DNA from: Mermis nigrescens
Taxonomy: Eukaryota > Nematoda > Enoplea > Mermithida > Mermithidae
DNA length: 64,000 nucleotides
Reading direction: 5' to 3'
Assembly: GCA_036768485.1 (NCBI GenBank)
Contig: JAVLUZ010000157.1
Coordinates: 17,363,877 to 17,427,876, forward strand
Shown here: in pieces, positions 1 to 12,121 of the stretch
Layout of the letters: each line of letters starts with the position of its first letter
Position numbering within the stretch: position 1 is the stretch's first letter
Notes under the pieces: model-generated
Database searches by the model: none
Told to the model about the DNA's origin: nothing
Seen by the model: only the letters and a program-made list of their open reading frames with translations
Made by a program: the position numbers and the translations under genes

Positions 1-2032
1 CATTTCTTGATTCACCATGTCCTATGATAATGTTGGATGTGGTATGCATCACCGACATCTCAATTTCAATAGGTTCTCGCATTAAACGAAGCAATACAAG
101 AAAAAGTAATTGATACAGAAGAAAGCGCAAGCGCAAATGCTAAATAAACAGTAGGAAAATGAAAGTATATTGGAGAAAATATGCTAAACCAATCAAATAC
201 CTAAAAAATGAATAAATAGTAATATATTAAATGTCTTGCTTACCATTGGAGAAATATATGTGTTTCCCAATATTCCCTTTCTGCATTTCCGATCCTTCTT
301 CCAGTTTCATTATATCTGAATCAGAAAGAAAATTACAGGGGCAATTTATAAAAACAGTCGCTAGAGAGACTAGCGTGGCAATTATATGCTTTATTTTCTG
401 GATTGCAAGCTTAAAATATATCATCGGTCCTTTTCATTTGCAACGTGCGATTTTTTCGTATCTTTCAAAAATTAGAAAGCACTTAGGTATATGCAATATA
501 CGAGTATGAAACACAGTCAGTCCAATAGTCCAATTTATGCTTTGATAACTGTATACTATAGACGTGCTTGTACACTCCTTCGCGTAGAATTTCAGTATCA
601 TTCTTATGCTCACTTGGTACCATATTCTAAGCTCATATTTTAGTAAAAACGGTCGTTTTCAGGTAACTTTTTAAGAGTAGTATATATTGGACAATTAGTT
701 GGTAAAAAGATTGACTATAACAGAATTAAAAACCGGCAAAAAATAAGGCTAGAAGCAAATGAAATATTTAGAGTACAGGGTAATCTTTCGGCATTTCAGT
801 AATAGATACTCTAAATTTATCTTAATCACCAGAGGAGTATGTGATAAATACGGATCTTCCTCTATCATCTGTTGCTTAGGCTACTGTCAAGTTCGATTTC
901 AATTCTCTTAACAAATTTTATTAATTAATCATCATAGTTATGAGTGATTTAATAGCTTCAAATTTTATGTAAATTAGCTTATATCAAATTCATATTTATC
1001 AAGGTCAGCCTGATTTTAGGGCTTTGTCATAATTTTTCCTTAACGTTTGAATTTTACAGAGTATATAAGTCGATTTCATTCAAGTTTTAAAGTCAATGCT
1101 TTTAATATAGCCTAGCTGGAGGAATTTATCTCTTTATTTTTAAAGCCATCTGTTCTGTTTCACATCTATTTGAACGTTTTTGGGAACTAAATCCGGAACC
1201 ATTTGAAAGCTTCCGATTAGTTCGAAAATATTACGATCAGTTTATTTAGACGACGTTAATGATTACTGAAATATTCTTAATTTATTTTCTTTTGTATTTC
1301 ATATAAATTCAGTTTATTTTTGAACTCTGCACGAATCAGAAAACACATACGACAAATCCAGTGCATAGGCGCGCAGCAGTAGAATTTAGGAGGAGTTCGA
1401 CGGAGTACCGAAAATTCAATCGAGGGGTCTATTTATTAGTGGAGGTCCGCCAGATCCTCGGAGGGGGTCCAGATTACCCCAGAAGCCCCGTGGTGACCAT
1501 CGATAGTTCGGTTTAGTGATGAATCTTGACTTTAAATAAGTAATGGGCAATTATTTTTATTTATCATTTCGTTATGTGAACGTTGAAAGTGAATTATTAA
1601 TCGTAAATAATTAACAAAAGTTAAGCGACGGCGTTTTCCGGAAAAAGTCGTTTTTTCTAGGGAAGTAATGAACATTGTTGTGTAGAATGCAACAAGGTCA
1701 CGTCAGTAGCAGCTTAATCCTTCATTTAATGTAAGGAATGTATTCCGCAATAAATTTTAATAATTCTTATTCTAAATAATTACTTTAGAAAAACACGCAT
1801 TTATCGATTTATTGAAGCTTCCCTTAAAAATTTATCTTCCGCCTTAGGGGGCGAAATTCGTTTTTTTCAGCGTAGCCTAGCAATTTTGGATAATGATTAG
1901 ATGTTTTTGCCAAATTTCTGCAAAACCATTTATTACGCTAATTATTTCGAAAATTACACACATACAGTTTTTTGGATTCCAGGAAAAAAGCATGACGCGG
2001 CTTTAGCTTCTAACTGATTAAGTCCCTTATCA
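1..2032. other. AT-rich non-coding stretch
   Basis: I see no gene here. Open frames are short, AT-rich and lack recognisable motifs. A GC-richer patch at about 1358-1500, containing gtgcataggcgcgcagcag and purine-rich GGAGG runs, looks like the eroded end of a small transposon, resembling the caggcacgtag ends of family D elsewhere. No second end was found, so this remains a remnant call only. Confidence 0.5.
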
Positions 2033-4028
2033 TTAGTAGCGCATTAGCGCGTTTATTTTATATACCTTGGTGCCTCAAACATATGAGTATCCCCTACAGC
2101 TATAACGGGACACATCTGGTAGATGTGGTTTTGTACAAAAAGATAATATTAAAAATAATATGTTAACTTTTTTATTTTTATCACACTCAATAACGGGCTT
2201 GTACTGAGCGTGTTAAGCTATGGCGTAGTGTTATAGCATACACAAACCACACCTCAGCATAAATCCCTCATTCAATTTGCTGGTATTGAATTGTACACGA
2301 TAGCATTTTCTATATATATTTTCTGTTTTTTGAATTTAGCATTAGTTCTCATTTCTCAAGTGGTTATGTGAAGAGTGTGGCAATTCGGCGGTGAAGAAAC
2401 ACATTTTGGTCGAGTTATCGACTTGTGTATGCCTGCCTAATTCTCCGTGTCAGAATCCTTTAAGAACCTACTTGTGGAAGAGTACTACGCCCCAAGGGCT
2501 ACACGATAAACTTGACCACATTCGTATATGGTTGAGACGGAGTTTACACTCTACAGTCTGTTTCACACAAGTTTATGCGTAAATTTTAAAAAATTAAGTC
2601 CGACAATAGGCCGACAGATTGCGTTGCAATTAAAGCATTAATTTGATATACAATACTCGTAATCTATCGACTTACTTTAGAATAAATTCTGAAAATGTAT
2701 GCCTAAACTTAACTGAAACCTGGATATAAAAACCGGATTTTACCGTCTTATAGTTTGTCAACCACTCCGGTTATGAATCATGAGATACGAAGCATTAAAA
2801 AATATGGACGTCTCAAGGGTTACACGTCGAACTTAGAGGCGTTTGTACAGCCTCAATACATAATTTCTTCTGGTAGTCGTAAAGTTTACACTCGGCGGTA
2901 GACAACTCGTTTTTGACCATTATTTGACTGTAAACTACTCCGGCCGAGAATTCGATGGTGCAAACTAATCTAAAAATAAGTCAAACGTTGATGAGCACAC
3001 ATCGCATCTAGTCGTGTTTTTTAAACTCAATACTGAGTTAGTTTTCGTGGTGTTAAAGTTCCAACTTGGAAAAAATATTAAAAAAATACTTTTTCTGCAG
3101 ATTTTTGCCTCGACTCCTTCCGATACGATTTGGGACATTATCGTAATTATTAAAAGGTGCTAATCATCGACGATAACACATGCACGTAGATGTTTTTATT
3201 TATACCAAAAATCATTTGACTTCCATAGCGCTGCAAATCGTAAATTTTTTTCGTGACGTTTTCCATAACGTCAAAATTACGACTGACTATTAGTTTTGTT
3301 TACACTAAGTATTTATGTTAAGTTTACATTATTGAGTTATTGTAGAGGTGTAAAATTTACACTAAAACTCGATTTTACTTCTACAGCGTTGCTAACCATT
3401 ACTTTTTTCGAAATATTGTCCGTAACGTCAGGATTACGGATCTAACTGTATGGTTTCTTTCTTTACACCCAGTATGTGTGTTAAATTTACAGTGAAAACC
3501 ACTTCCAGTTCCAAGAACATTGCAGAAGCTTAATTTGTTTCAGATATTCGCCGTAACGTCAGGATTACAAATTTTGCTTTATGATTCCTCTTTACCCCTT
3601 ACTTGCGTGAATTTTGCCCCTAAAATTTGCGTTGGTCCCAGAACTTTAAAAGCGAATTTTTTGAAGTGTTCTTCATATCGTCAGAAATACGAAATCTGAC
3701 TGTAAGTACTCTTTAGACCAATTGGTTGTGCAAACACCGAAAATTGAATTTCTTTCCAAAGTTTTGCAGAAGCATAATTGTTTCCGAGATGTTCTTCGTA
3801 AAAAGGATTACAAATCTGAGTGAAAGTTTTGTTCACACTTAGTGTTTGCGTAACTTCTAGCTGGAATACATTTGATCTCTTTAAATTCTGTAAGGTTGTC
3901 CTGTTTAAATTAGATAGTAGTGGTGTTTAGAACAATCTTCCACGTTCTTTGATTGCTGTCATTATTCGGAATTTTGCCTTATATGTTTTTTGACTGATAG
4001 ACTCATATCCTAGTGATTAGAAGCGGGG
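2033..4028 (+). mobile_element. Arm A copy 1 (outer end to inner end)
   Basis: The outer palindrome (tagtagcgcattagcgcg) lies at about 2033. It is followed by the family's conserved block: the cctacagctataacgggacacatctgg segment near 2094 and then a run of T/A-rich sequence. The interior holds degenerate subrepeats whose anchor is a gtaacgtcaggattacgaatctg-like box; copies lie near 3261, 3421, 3551, 3672 and 3796. The inner end has the conserved ttctttgattgctgtcattatt segment near 3950 and abuts core F at 4031. It is not coding. Confidence 0.8.
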
Positions 4029-4030
4029 CA

Positions 4031-4343
4031 CTAGCAATGAAAAATGCTCAGATGGAACAAAAGGACGATTGTACATCGGGACTACAAATTATAAAGGATG
4101 TAAAAGGAGGGGACTAGGGAAAAGTTATCTATGCTTGTGCCTAAAGCCGCAAATTCAGCTGAAAACCTGACTTTTTTTAAAGCAACACCAAAAATCGAAG
4201 TATATTCTGCGGCCTCAAAATACTTTAATCTCCTTTAAATAATTTTTGGTGCTTCACAAAAAGAGCGTAGAAATATAATCTTTAACATATACTTTTTGCT
4301 AGTTGTTTGCAAGTTTTCCGCTGACTTGCTTCGTATCATGACT
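4031..4343 (+). mobile_element. Core F copy 1, 5' part
   Basis: The left terminal inverted repeat begins ctagcaatgaaaaatgctc and shares the ggatgtaaaaggaggggact segment and the gaagtatattctgcggcctc segment with the other F copies. It is interrupted at about 4343 inside the conserved gacttgcttcgtatc stretch by a nested block; the homologous sequence resumes near 5998. Confidence 0.8.
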
Positions 4344-4620
4344 ATACATGTATATCATGAAAATTCCAGAGGGAGGGGAATATGGCCCAAAAAAATTTTA
4401 AAAAGTGACTTTCTAGGGCTAAAAACGACGGGTACACATCAGAAAAACTGTTTTTAAACGTTTCGGACATGTTCGTCCTTTCTAGAACATAAAAAAACGT
4501 TTAAAAACATAAAAAATCGAGAAAAAGGAGCAAAATACGGTTAAAAATTGTGTATACGGGGCAAAACGCCGAAACTTGAGACTTTTGAACCAAAAAAATG
4601 GGCTAAAAATGATTGGAAAC

Positions 4621-5213
4621 AGGGGCAGATTTAAGGGGGAAGGGGTGGGGTGGCCGCAACCTCATTGGCCAAAAAATATTTGGCGAGATAAAGAATTAAT
4701 GTGCAATTTGCAATGATATTTGGACGTCAGTGACCATAATTTCTCAAATTTTTTCAGGCGCTACGCGCCGGGTGATATATAATAATGACATTTACTTACT
4801 TTCTTGGCGACCTGGGAGCCATTTTTTGTTCATGTAGGTTTCGAAACAATTTAACAACAGAAACAGCTATTTCTGCGTAGTTTTCTTCTATTTTCAATTA
4901 AAAATTTCGATGATTCGCATCAAATAATTTAAACACAGAAAATCAAGCAGTAAATCATGCTTCTGACGTCTATCCGCCTTAATTTCAAAAATATTTTCCA
5001 GCTCTTCGCGCCAGATTTTTGTTAAAGTCAAAGAAATTCAATGATTTTTTCGAACAAAATTGCCGAAAATTTTAAAATTGTTAAAAATATTGCGTCAAAA
5101 GTGATTTTATGTAAAAGGAAAAAATGTTAAAAACCGGAAAAATGCTATTTCGCACTAAGGGCAAATTTTTGGTTCTATTATTTGACAGTTTTCGGAAAAG
5201 TTGAACACCGCCC
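4621..5213 (+). repeat. Repeat C copy 1 of a tandem pair
   Basis: It starts with a ggggcagatttaaggggg segment and shares several blocks with the following copy at a constant offset of about 594 bp: the ggccaaaaaatattt block, the cgtcagtgaccataatttct block, an aggcgctacgcgccgggtg hairpin, the agcagtaaatcatgcttct block, and the gcaaatttttgg tail. No coding capacity is visible. Confidence 0.8.
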
Positions 5214-5838
5214 CCAGGGGCGGATTTAAGGGTAGGGGTGGAGGCAGCCGCCCCTTTATCGGCCAAAAAATATTTAAAGAAATAAAGAATTGATATTCAG
5301 TTAGCAATGATTTTTGGCCGTCAGTGACCATAATTTCTCCAAATTTTCCCGGCGCTTCTCTCCGGGTGATACATATTAATGACATTTATTCACTTTGGCG
5401 ACCTAGAAGACACTTTCTGCTCATAGGGGTTTCAAAACAATTTTAACAGCTGAAACAGCTATTTTTGCATAATTTTCTTATATTTTCATGAAATTTCGAT
5501 GTTTCTAATCAAATACTATAAATACATGAAATTAAGCAGTAAATCATGCTTCTAGACGCCCATCCGCCTTAATTTAACATATTTTCCGGTGCTTCGCGCC
5601 ATATTTATGTTAAAGTCAAATAAATTAAATGAGTTTTTTCGCACAAAATTGTCGAAAATCTTAAAATTTTGTTAAAAAAATATTGCGTCAAAAGTGATTT
5701 TATATAAAAGTATACAATGTAAACCACCGAAACAACGCTATTACGCGCGTAAAGGGCAAATTTTTGGGCCTATTTTTGAGTGTTTTTGGAAAAGTTAAGA
5801 TACCGCCCTCCTTAGGAAAATCCTGGATCCGCTACTGC
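5214..5838 (+). repeat. Repeat C copy 2 of a tandem pair
   Basis: A head-to-tail second copy beginning caggggcggatttaagggta. It ends with cctggatccgctactgct, which read backwards (agcagtagcggatccagg) resembles the start gggcggattta, so the element probably has short terminal inverted repeats. Short frames of 61-83 codons on either strand here are incidental. Confidence 0.75.
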
Positions 5839-5997
5839 TTGGAAAAGCAGACTTTTACAACTTTTACGAAAAATTGACCATTCTGCGGGGGGCATCGTGG
5901 CTGGTTTGCGATGGGTCAGTAGCCATTCTGGACGGAGGTGGTGGTAGGGAGTGCGGGGATATAACCCCCAGACATTCACTAAGAACACGTGTGATCG

Positions 5998-7009
5998 CGA
6001 CTGATAGAAAACTAACTACAATTGTATTCGTAAAGTGTGTTACTTTGGTTATTATTAGCATTATAGCATGCATATCTGGCGTCAATTGATTAGTGCGCAC
6101 AAGGGTTGCAAGCATGTAAGTGTACCAACATACATATACGTAGTCTGTTTGACATAGCTTTTGAGCCTACTTTTACCGAGCTCTAGATCCGTGATCTGAG
6201 TTGCCTATTTTTTGCAGTTCACTGTAAGGCCATGAATTCTTATGTGGCAAGCTCCTCAGTACCCTCTTTTTTCACTGCAACTACATGTTTTATTGAGCAA
6301 AAGAAAACGTACATGTGTTACGCGTGTTGCAGATCGTAATCCGTACACATTTTTGAATGTTAAAATACGTTATTTTCTCGATTGGTTTTCAGTTTTGTCC
6401 GAACTCAATGACATTTTTGAAATTCTCATGCTCTTGGCTACCAGGAATATGTATTTTTATTAATTTTTGTTATCTCCACAATGACTGGATTTTCGATCTA
6501 GACCTTGTAAGTCTAGGGTGCGTGACCATACGTGGGCAGCAAGAAAATTCTGGGGGGGGTGCAAGATTTTTTTGAAGGTCGAAAAATGGCCTTAAAAATG
6601 GTGGTATGGCGATAAAAACACCATTTTTCGACGTTTCTCATCAAGCACTATCCATTGGCATCAAAAAATTGCAAAAAAAACGAAAAAAATTTTCAAAAAT
6701 TGAATTCTGGGGGGTATTTTGATTTCTGGGGGTATTTTGGTTTCTGGGGGTGCATACCCCCAAACCCCCCCACGCCCAGGTGTGTGCGTGACCCCTTGAT
6801 AACAGGAGGGTTAAGCATTCAACACTGTCTTAGTCAACCGTTTCTATGATTGCGTTGAATGGATTGATATTTAAGATTTCATTCAATTAGATTACAATGT
6901 CGCTCCTAGTTTACTCTTTATGCTTTGCCATATCTACTACATGACAAAATTGCTGCTTTTTTGTCCTTTTCAGTTCAATAGTTTATTTCAATTCGCAGGC
7001 TGCACATTA
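5998..7009 (+). mobile_element. Core F copy 1, 3' part (degenerate, interrupted by MITE B1)
   Basis: It resumes the F interior (ctgatagaaaactaactac; ggcgtcaattgattagtgcg near 6079; tgtaccaacatacatatacg) and then drifts. After B1 (6527-6784) the F-like gttgaatggattgatattt and ttgctgcttttttg segments continue to about 7009. The right terminal inverted repeat is missing: the sequence switches directly to the outer end of arm A copy 2. Confidence 0.65.
6527..6784 (+). mobile_element. hAT-type MITE B1
   Basis: The left end catacgtgggcagc and the reverse complement of the right end cacacctgggcgtg are imperfect inverted repeats. An exact 8 bp target duplication, tgcgtgac, flanks it at 6519-6526 and 6785-6792. 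The interior has the family blocks ggccttaaaaatgg, gacgtttctcatc and tttctgggggt. An 8 bp duplication is typical of hAT transposons. It carries no coding sequence and must have been mobilised in trans. Confidence 0.9.
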
Positions 7010-8875
7010 TCATAGGTAGCGCGTCAACGCGTAGTATACCTATAATATACTTGGGTACCCCCAACAAATGCCCCCTGTCACCGCTATAACGGGACTTATC
7101 TCGGAGGTGCGGTTTTTTTAAAAGATAGATAAATAGAAAAGATTTGGCAGACTGTTTTTGGTTACAATAAATATCGATTGTGTAATGTGCGTGTAAAGTT
7201 TTAGCGCAACGTTATAACATATACAAATCGTTGACGTTTTTTTAGCCAGCTTGTACACAACCCAGCACACATGCCTCATGATATTTAGTAATATAGAATT
7301 GTTGAAGATGAAATTGTCTGGATCAAAATTTTTGAATTTCGAATTAGCTCTCGAGGGCGAGTGTAAGAGTGTGAAAATCAGCGGGTGTAATGGTTCATTT
7401 CGGTCGCTGTTTGGTCTTTCTTATGTCTGCTAACAACCCCGGTTTTGAGTCTTACGAAATTTTTCCCGATGGAAATATACTACAACACAAGGGTAATTTT
7501 CCGCTTACCAGCAAACTTTTTATACTCAATACGGAGTTAGATCTAGGGCTTTAAACCTCACAACACTAGTGAATAATGTAAAAAACCTATTTCGCCTAAG
7601 ATGTATCTGCCAGCTTTTACGCTTATAGGTCGCGATAAATTGAATAACACGAAAAGAAAGTACATTTTAAGATCTACACGTTGCAGCAAATAGCGTTTAA
7701 AAAACGCAATATTGAGTCATATGTGGAAGTGTAAATTTCGAAATTAAGGGTTAAAATGGGCGAAAAAACATGTTTTCCCCGATTTGGTAATTATCTCAAA
7801 TATTTTGCGGAACAGAAGTTTTCCGCATACAAACTTACTAAAAAGTCAAACGCTACAAGCTGGCTTAAACCGAATTTCCTTAACACTCAGTGTGGAGTTA
7901 GGTTCAGATTTTTTAAAGTTTACAATGTGATAGATGGTGGAAAATACGTTTTTTTTTGCATTTTTTGTTCGTCACTTTCTGCGTATAAAAGTCGAGATTG
8001 GTCGAATAGAATAGAAATATAGTACTTGTTACAGCAAATTGCGTGTATGAACATCAATATTTAGCTTTTTCGGGTGTTGTAAAGTCTTAAATTGGGGGTG
8101 TTCAACGTCCTTCTGTCTTGTTTTTTTCGCCAACTTCCCAAGTTATGAGCCTGGCATTGACCTCAAGTCTACAAATATGCCAGTAATCCAACTTGGTACG
8201 CCACTTGGGCGCGTTTGCTTACACTGAATGGTGATGTGAAGTAGTTTACATTTGATATTTATTTGTCATTAGGTCATTCTAGATACTAAATTTTTTCATA
8301 TATGTTGATTTTAATATCAGAGTATTGTCAGAATTACGAATTCGACTATAATCTTCTTAACACTCGGTGTTTGTGTGAAGTTTACACTATAAATTAACTA
8401 TATTCTTAGAGCCTTACGGAAGCCCATTTTTTTTTCGAAATGTTCTACGTAACGTCAGAATTACAATTGTGACTGTTAGTTTTCTGAACACCCAGTAGTT
8501 GCGTAAAGCGGGCACGAATCAATTATTGTCAATGTGTAGTGCAGGCAAGTAGCTGACCGTCCTATTTTCGAGACACCAACACCAATTTTGGGGGACCAAG
8601 CCCAAAAAAACCAAAAATAGCACAAAACAACGTTTAAAAAGTCCTATGTTCCCGATTTTTTTTTATTTAAGGGGTACGGACAACCCATTCCACCCCAGAG
8701 CAACGTGCCTGGTTTACACTATAAGTTTGTTTTACTTTTAGAGCATTTAAAAACGTTAATTTCTTTTACAAAACGTGTTCCGTTATGACAGGACTACGAA
8801 TCTGACTGTATATATTCTTTACACCCAGTAGTTATGTAAAGTTTACGCTAAAAATTAAATTTAGTTTCAGAGCGT
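7010..8875 (+). mobile_element. Arm A copy 2
   Basis: It starts at the outer palindrome (ataggtagcgcgtcaacgcgtag), followed by ataatatacttgggtaccc and the ccgctataacgggacttatc block. The interior resembles copies 1 and 3, including the gcgaaaaaacatgttt block near 7758 and the aacgtcagaattac anchors near 8449. MITE D1 is inserted at 8542-8711. Its inner end is missing: at about 8876, after tttcagagcgttgcag, the sequence changes abruptly into satellite S. The 88-codon frame at 7756-8022 lies wholly within the repeat and is not a gene. Confidence 0.8.
8542..8711 (-). mobile_element. Small MITE D1 inside arm A copy 2
   Basis: A 170 bp element with ends caggcaagtagc and (reverse complement of right end) caggcacgttgc. 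It shares the caccaattttggggg and ccaaaaatagcac segments with D2 at 14440, in the opposite orientation. No clean target duplication was found here. The arm A sequence is interrupted between gtgtag and gtttacact, consistent with insertion into an arm subrepeat. Confidence 0.75.
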
Positions 8876-9820
8876 TGCAGCCCCTAGACCCCTCTCACTG
8901 AAAGAGTGTCTAGGGGCTCAGAAACGAGCTACTCCATCATTCATCGATTTAGCTGACCCCAGTTCCGTCGGCGGTTTCTCCGCCCTGGAGGTAGCTCCGA
9001 AGTTCCGAAACCGGGGTTCCCCAAGTAGGGCCCATCAGGGTCAACACCCCTAACGCCGTTTCCAGCAAAATTTATCTCACTGAATAGGGTCTAGGGGCTC
9101 CGAAACGGGGTATTTCCTTATTCATATATGTAGCTGACCCCGGTTCCGTCAGTGGTTTCTTCGCATGGAGGTGGTCCGACGTGCCGGAACCGGAGTTCCC
9201 CAAGTAGGGCCCATCAGGGTCAACACCCCTAACCCGGTTTTTGGCAAAATTTCTCTCACTGAGGGGGTCTAGAGGCTCAGAAACGGGGTACTTTATTATT
9301 CATTTATGTACCTGACCCCGGTTATGTCGGCTGTTTCTCCGCCCTGGGGGTAGCTCGAAGTTCCGAAACCGGTGTTCTCCAAGTAGGGCCCATCAGGGTC
9401 AACACCCCTAACCCCGTTTCCGGCAAAGTTTCTCATCACTGAAGGGGCTCTAGGCGCTCGGAAATGGGGTACCCCATTATTCATAGGAGAAGCTGACCCC
9501 GGTTCCGTTGTGGGTTTCTTCGCCCTGGGGATAGTCCGAAGTGCCGGAACCGTGGTTCCCTAAGTAAAGCCAATTAGGGTCAACACCCTTAATCCCGTTT
9601 CTGGCTAAATTTCTCTCACTGAAGGGTCCAAGTGCTCGGAAATGGGGTACCCCATTATTCAAATGGAAAGTTGACCCCTGTTCCGTCGGGAGTTTCTCCG
9701 CCCTGGGGGTAGTTCAAAGTGCCGGAACTGCGGTTCCCTAAGTAGGGCTCATCAGGGTCAACCCCCAACCCCGTTTCCGGCAAAATTTAACCCACTGAAG
9801 GGAGTCTACGGGCTCAAAAA
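8876..9820 (+). repeat. Satellite S, forward half (about five ~180 bp units)
   Basis: Tandem GC-richer units. The anchor ctgaccccggttccgtcgg recurs near 8952, 9132, 9311, 9491 and 9670 (spacing about 180 bp). Each unit also has gtagggcccatcagggtcaa and a ctcactgaaggggtctagggg-like block. The first unit starts with a hairpin of agcccctagac and gtctaggggct around 8878-8921. The short reverse-strand frames of 61-62 codons spaced one unit apart (9296-9662) are produced by the repeat and are not genes. Confidence 0.9.
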
Positions 9821-10570
9821 CGGGGTTGATATGTTGACCCTGATAGGCCCTACTTGTAGAACCCCGGTTCCGGCACTTTGGACTAACCCCGAGGGCGGAG
9901 AAACCCCGAAGAAACCGGGGTCAGCTTCTCGTGTGAATAATCGAGTACACCGTTTTCGAGCCCTAGTCCTCCTTAAATGAGAGAGATTTTACGAGAAACG
10001 GGGTTGGGGGTGTTGACGCTGATAGGCCTTACATGGAGAACCCCGGTTCCGGCACTTTGGACTGCCCCTAGGGCGGAGAAAACCCGACGGAACCGGGGTC
10101 AGCTACCTATATGAATAATAGAGTACCCGTTTTCTGAGCCCCCAGACCCCCTTCAGTGAAAGAAATTTTGCCGGAAACGGATTGGGTGTGTTGACCCTGA
10201 TCAGTTCTACCTGGGAATCCCAATTCTAGCACTTTGGACCATCCCTAAGGCGGAGAACCCCCGACGGAACCTGGGTCAGCTACATAAATGAATAAAGGAG
10301 TACCCCGTTTCTGAGCCCGTACACCTCCTCGAGTGAGAGAAATTTTGCCGGAAACGGGGTTGGGGGTGTTGACCCTGATGGGCCCTACTTGGGGAACCCC
10401 GGTTCCGGCACTTCGGACTACCCCCAGGTCGGAGAAACCCCCGACTGAACCGGGGACAGCTTATCATATGCATAGTGGGGAACCCCGTTTCCGAGCCCCC
10501 AAAACCTCATTTAGTGGGAGAAATTTGGCCAGAAACGGGGTTTGGGGTGATGACTGGGAACCCCGGTTCC
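9821..10570 (-). repeat. Satellite S, inverted half (about four units)
   Basis: The same satellite continues in reverse complement. The anchors ccgacggaaccggggtcagc recur near 9910, 10090, 10270 and 10450, and ttgaccctgatgggccctac-like blocks appear. The switch point is about 9815-9830, so the whole array is a near-palindrome of roughly 1.7 kb. The final unit is partial and dissolves into a short tttccgtttcc/tttaccca repeat (10575-10650). Confidence 0.9.
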
Positions 10571-10659
10571 AGCGCTTTTGATCGTTTCCGTTTCCCTTCG
10601 CGGCTTTTACCCATCGTTTCCGTTTCCGGCGTTTACCCACTCTTTCCTATTCACCTCTC

Positions 10660-11229
10660 TACTTAATGTAAATTGCTTGCAAGTCAGCAACGCTGACTTG
10701 CTTCGTATCGTCATTGATACAAAACTAACTGCAATTGTAATTAAAGGTGATTTATTTCGTCATCATGAGCATTATAGCAAGCAAACCTGGCGTCAATTGA
10801 TTAATGCACACAATCGTTGCGAGCATACAAGTTCCTACATATAATCTGTTTCACGTAAGCTTACCCATTTCCTACTGCTTTAAACCAACAATTCCTTTGA
10901 TTGTCTTGAATGCATCGATGTTTGTTATTTCCTTTATTTCCTTTAATTGGCTTGTAAAGTCTCTCCAAACTAATTTCCCATAGAAACTGCATAGCTAACT
11001 TGCTGCTTTTTAAATCATTTTTGTTGTTCAATACTTTATTTTAATTTTCCGGTAGCAGAATATAATTCGATTTTTTGCGTTGCTTGAGAAAATCCGATTT
11101 TTAGCATATTTCGTAACAGGCATATACATAGGTAGCTTTTTCCTAGACCACAACTTTTACAACCTTAGTAATCCACAATCACAAGTATATTCGTCTTTTT
11201 TGTTCCATCGGAGCATTTTTCCTTGTTAG
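10660..11229 (+). mobile_element. Core F copy 2 (left end missing)
   Basis: It begins inside the F interior (gcttgcaagtcagcaacgct) and carries the conserved stretches cattatagcaagcaaacctg, gcgtcaattgattaatgcac and ttgtcttgaatgcatcgatg. It ends in the complete right terminal inverted repeat, with ttgttccatcggagcattt near 11200 and the last bases ccttgttag at 11229. The left repeat and the inner end of the adjoining arm A have been replaced by satellite S. Confidence 0.8.
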
Positions 11230-12121
11230 TATTTAGATATTTCACGTTACTGTCAGATTTTGCGACTTCAGGCGTTTAGATAGCTTTTTCCTAGCCTCTC
11301 CTTTTTTAACCATTTTGTTTCAATGCATATTAAGCCATTGTTTGTAAGAACGTCTTTTTACCAAATTGCATTAGTGCTAGTTTTCCATTCGCCTTCGAGA
11401 GCATGTGCAAGTTTTCGCTTTTGTTTTACATAGAATATAACTGATTTCCATCGAAATTCCGATAACAGCTGATGTTGAAAATAATTAAATCAGCAGTTTC
11501 GTGAGCTAAAATTTTCCTTTAAAATTAGCATCGGATAAGGTATGTGCATACCTAGTAGACTTAATTTTAATTTTAACTTTAAAGAGCCTATTCGTAGCTT
11601 GCTGCCTTGTACCATAATTATATACAGGCATTAAGAACCTACAAACATTTTGTTACTATTCGGATTTCGAAGCTTCTTAAATCAATGCGCTAAAGTTCGA
11701 ATCGTTCCAATTGTTCTTATTTTCGACAACTGATTTTCTATAGTTAAGGTAAGCTACAACTTACTTTTATTCGAAATCTAACGCGAAAAAGTTTGATTTT
11801 TTTCAATATTATGTTTTGCAGCATTGAAATTTTGACCGGAAACTCCAAACAAATTTTTTAATGTTCTTTACATTTATGACGAAGCTTTCCTGCAGAGCAT
11901 AAAAACGTATAATATAGTTCGCGAAAAAATCTGCTGAAATCAAACGATACGATCGAAAATGACTTTTGATGTAAAGTATCCAAATATAGATAAATATGTA
12001 GGAGCCTGAAATTCTGACAAAAATGCATAAAGCAACTTTTTAAGGTTTTTCCTTAAATGATAATTTGCCGATACTCGACTGTAATGTGTGGAAACCAGCA
12101 GCACTTCTTGGGACGGCCAAA
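11230..12121. other. AT-rich stretch, nothing recognised
   Basis: No gene, tandem repeat or family member was recognised. The sequence is AT-rich with scattered short open frames only. Confidence 0.5.

Larger units (their letters stand above)
4344..5997. mobile_element. Nested repeat block inside core F copy 1
   Basis: This block is absent from other F copies at the same position, so it is an insertion. It contains an unrecognised GGG/AAAA-rich segment (4344-4620), two tandem copies of repeat C (4621-5838), and a GC-richer unrecognised tail (5839-5997) with GGTGGTGG. The host sequence reads ...tcgtatcatgact before it and ...gcgactgatagaaaactaac after it, so a gact direct repeat may flank it. 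Whether this is one insertion or several is undecided. Confidence 0.6.

Noticed and set aside
2391..2582. 63-codon frame with several cysteines
   Set aside because: Lies in arm A copy 1 and matches the non-coding arm block around gtcgagttttcgacttg in other copies.
9296..9662. Repeated 61-62 codon reverse frames starting MNNGVPHFRA
   Set aside because: Spacing equals the ~180 bp satellite unit; the similarity comes from the satellite and the inverted half does not keep the frame.
8876..10570. CRISPR-like array
   Set aside because: The ~180 bp units are contiguous tandem copies without short direct repeats and unique spacers, and they invert midway.
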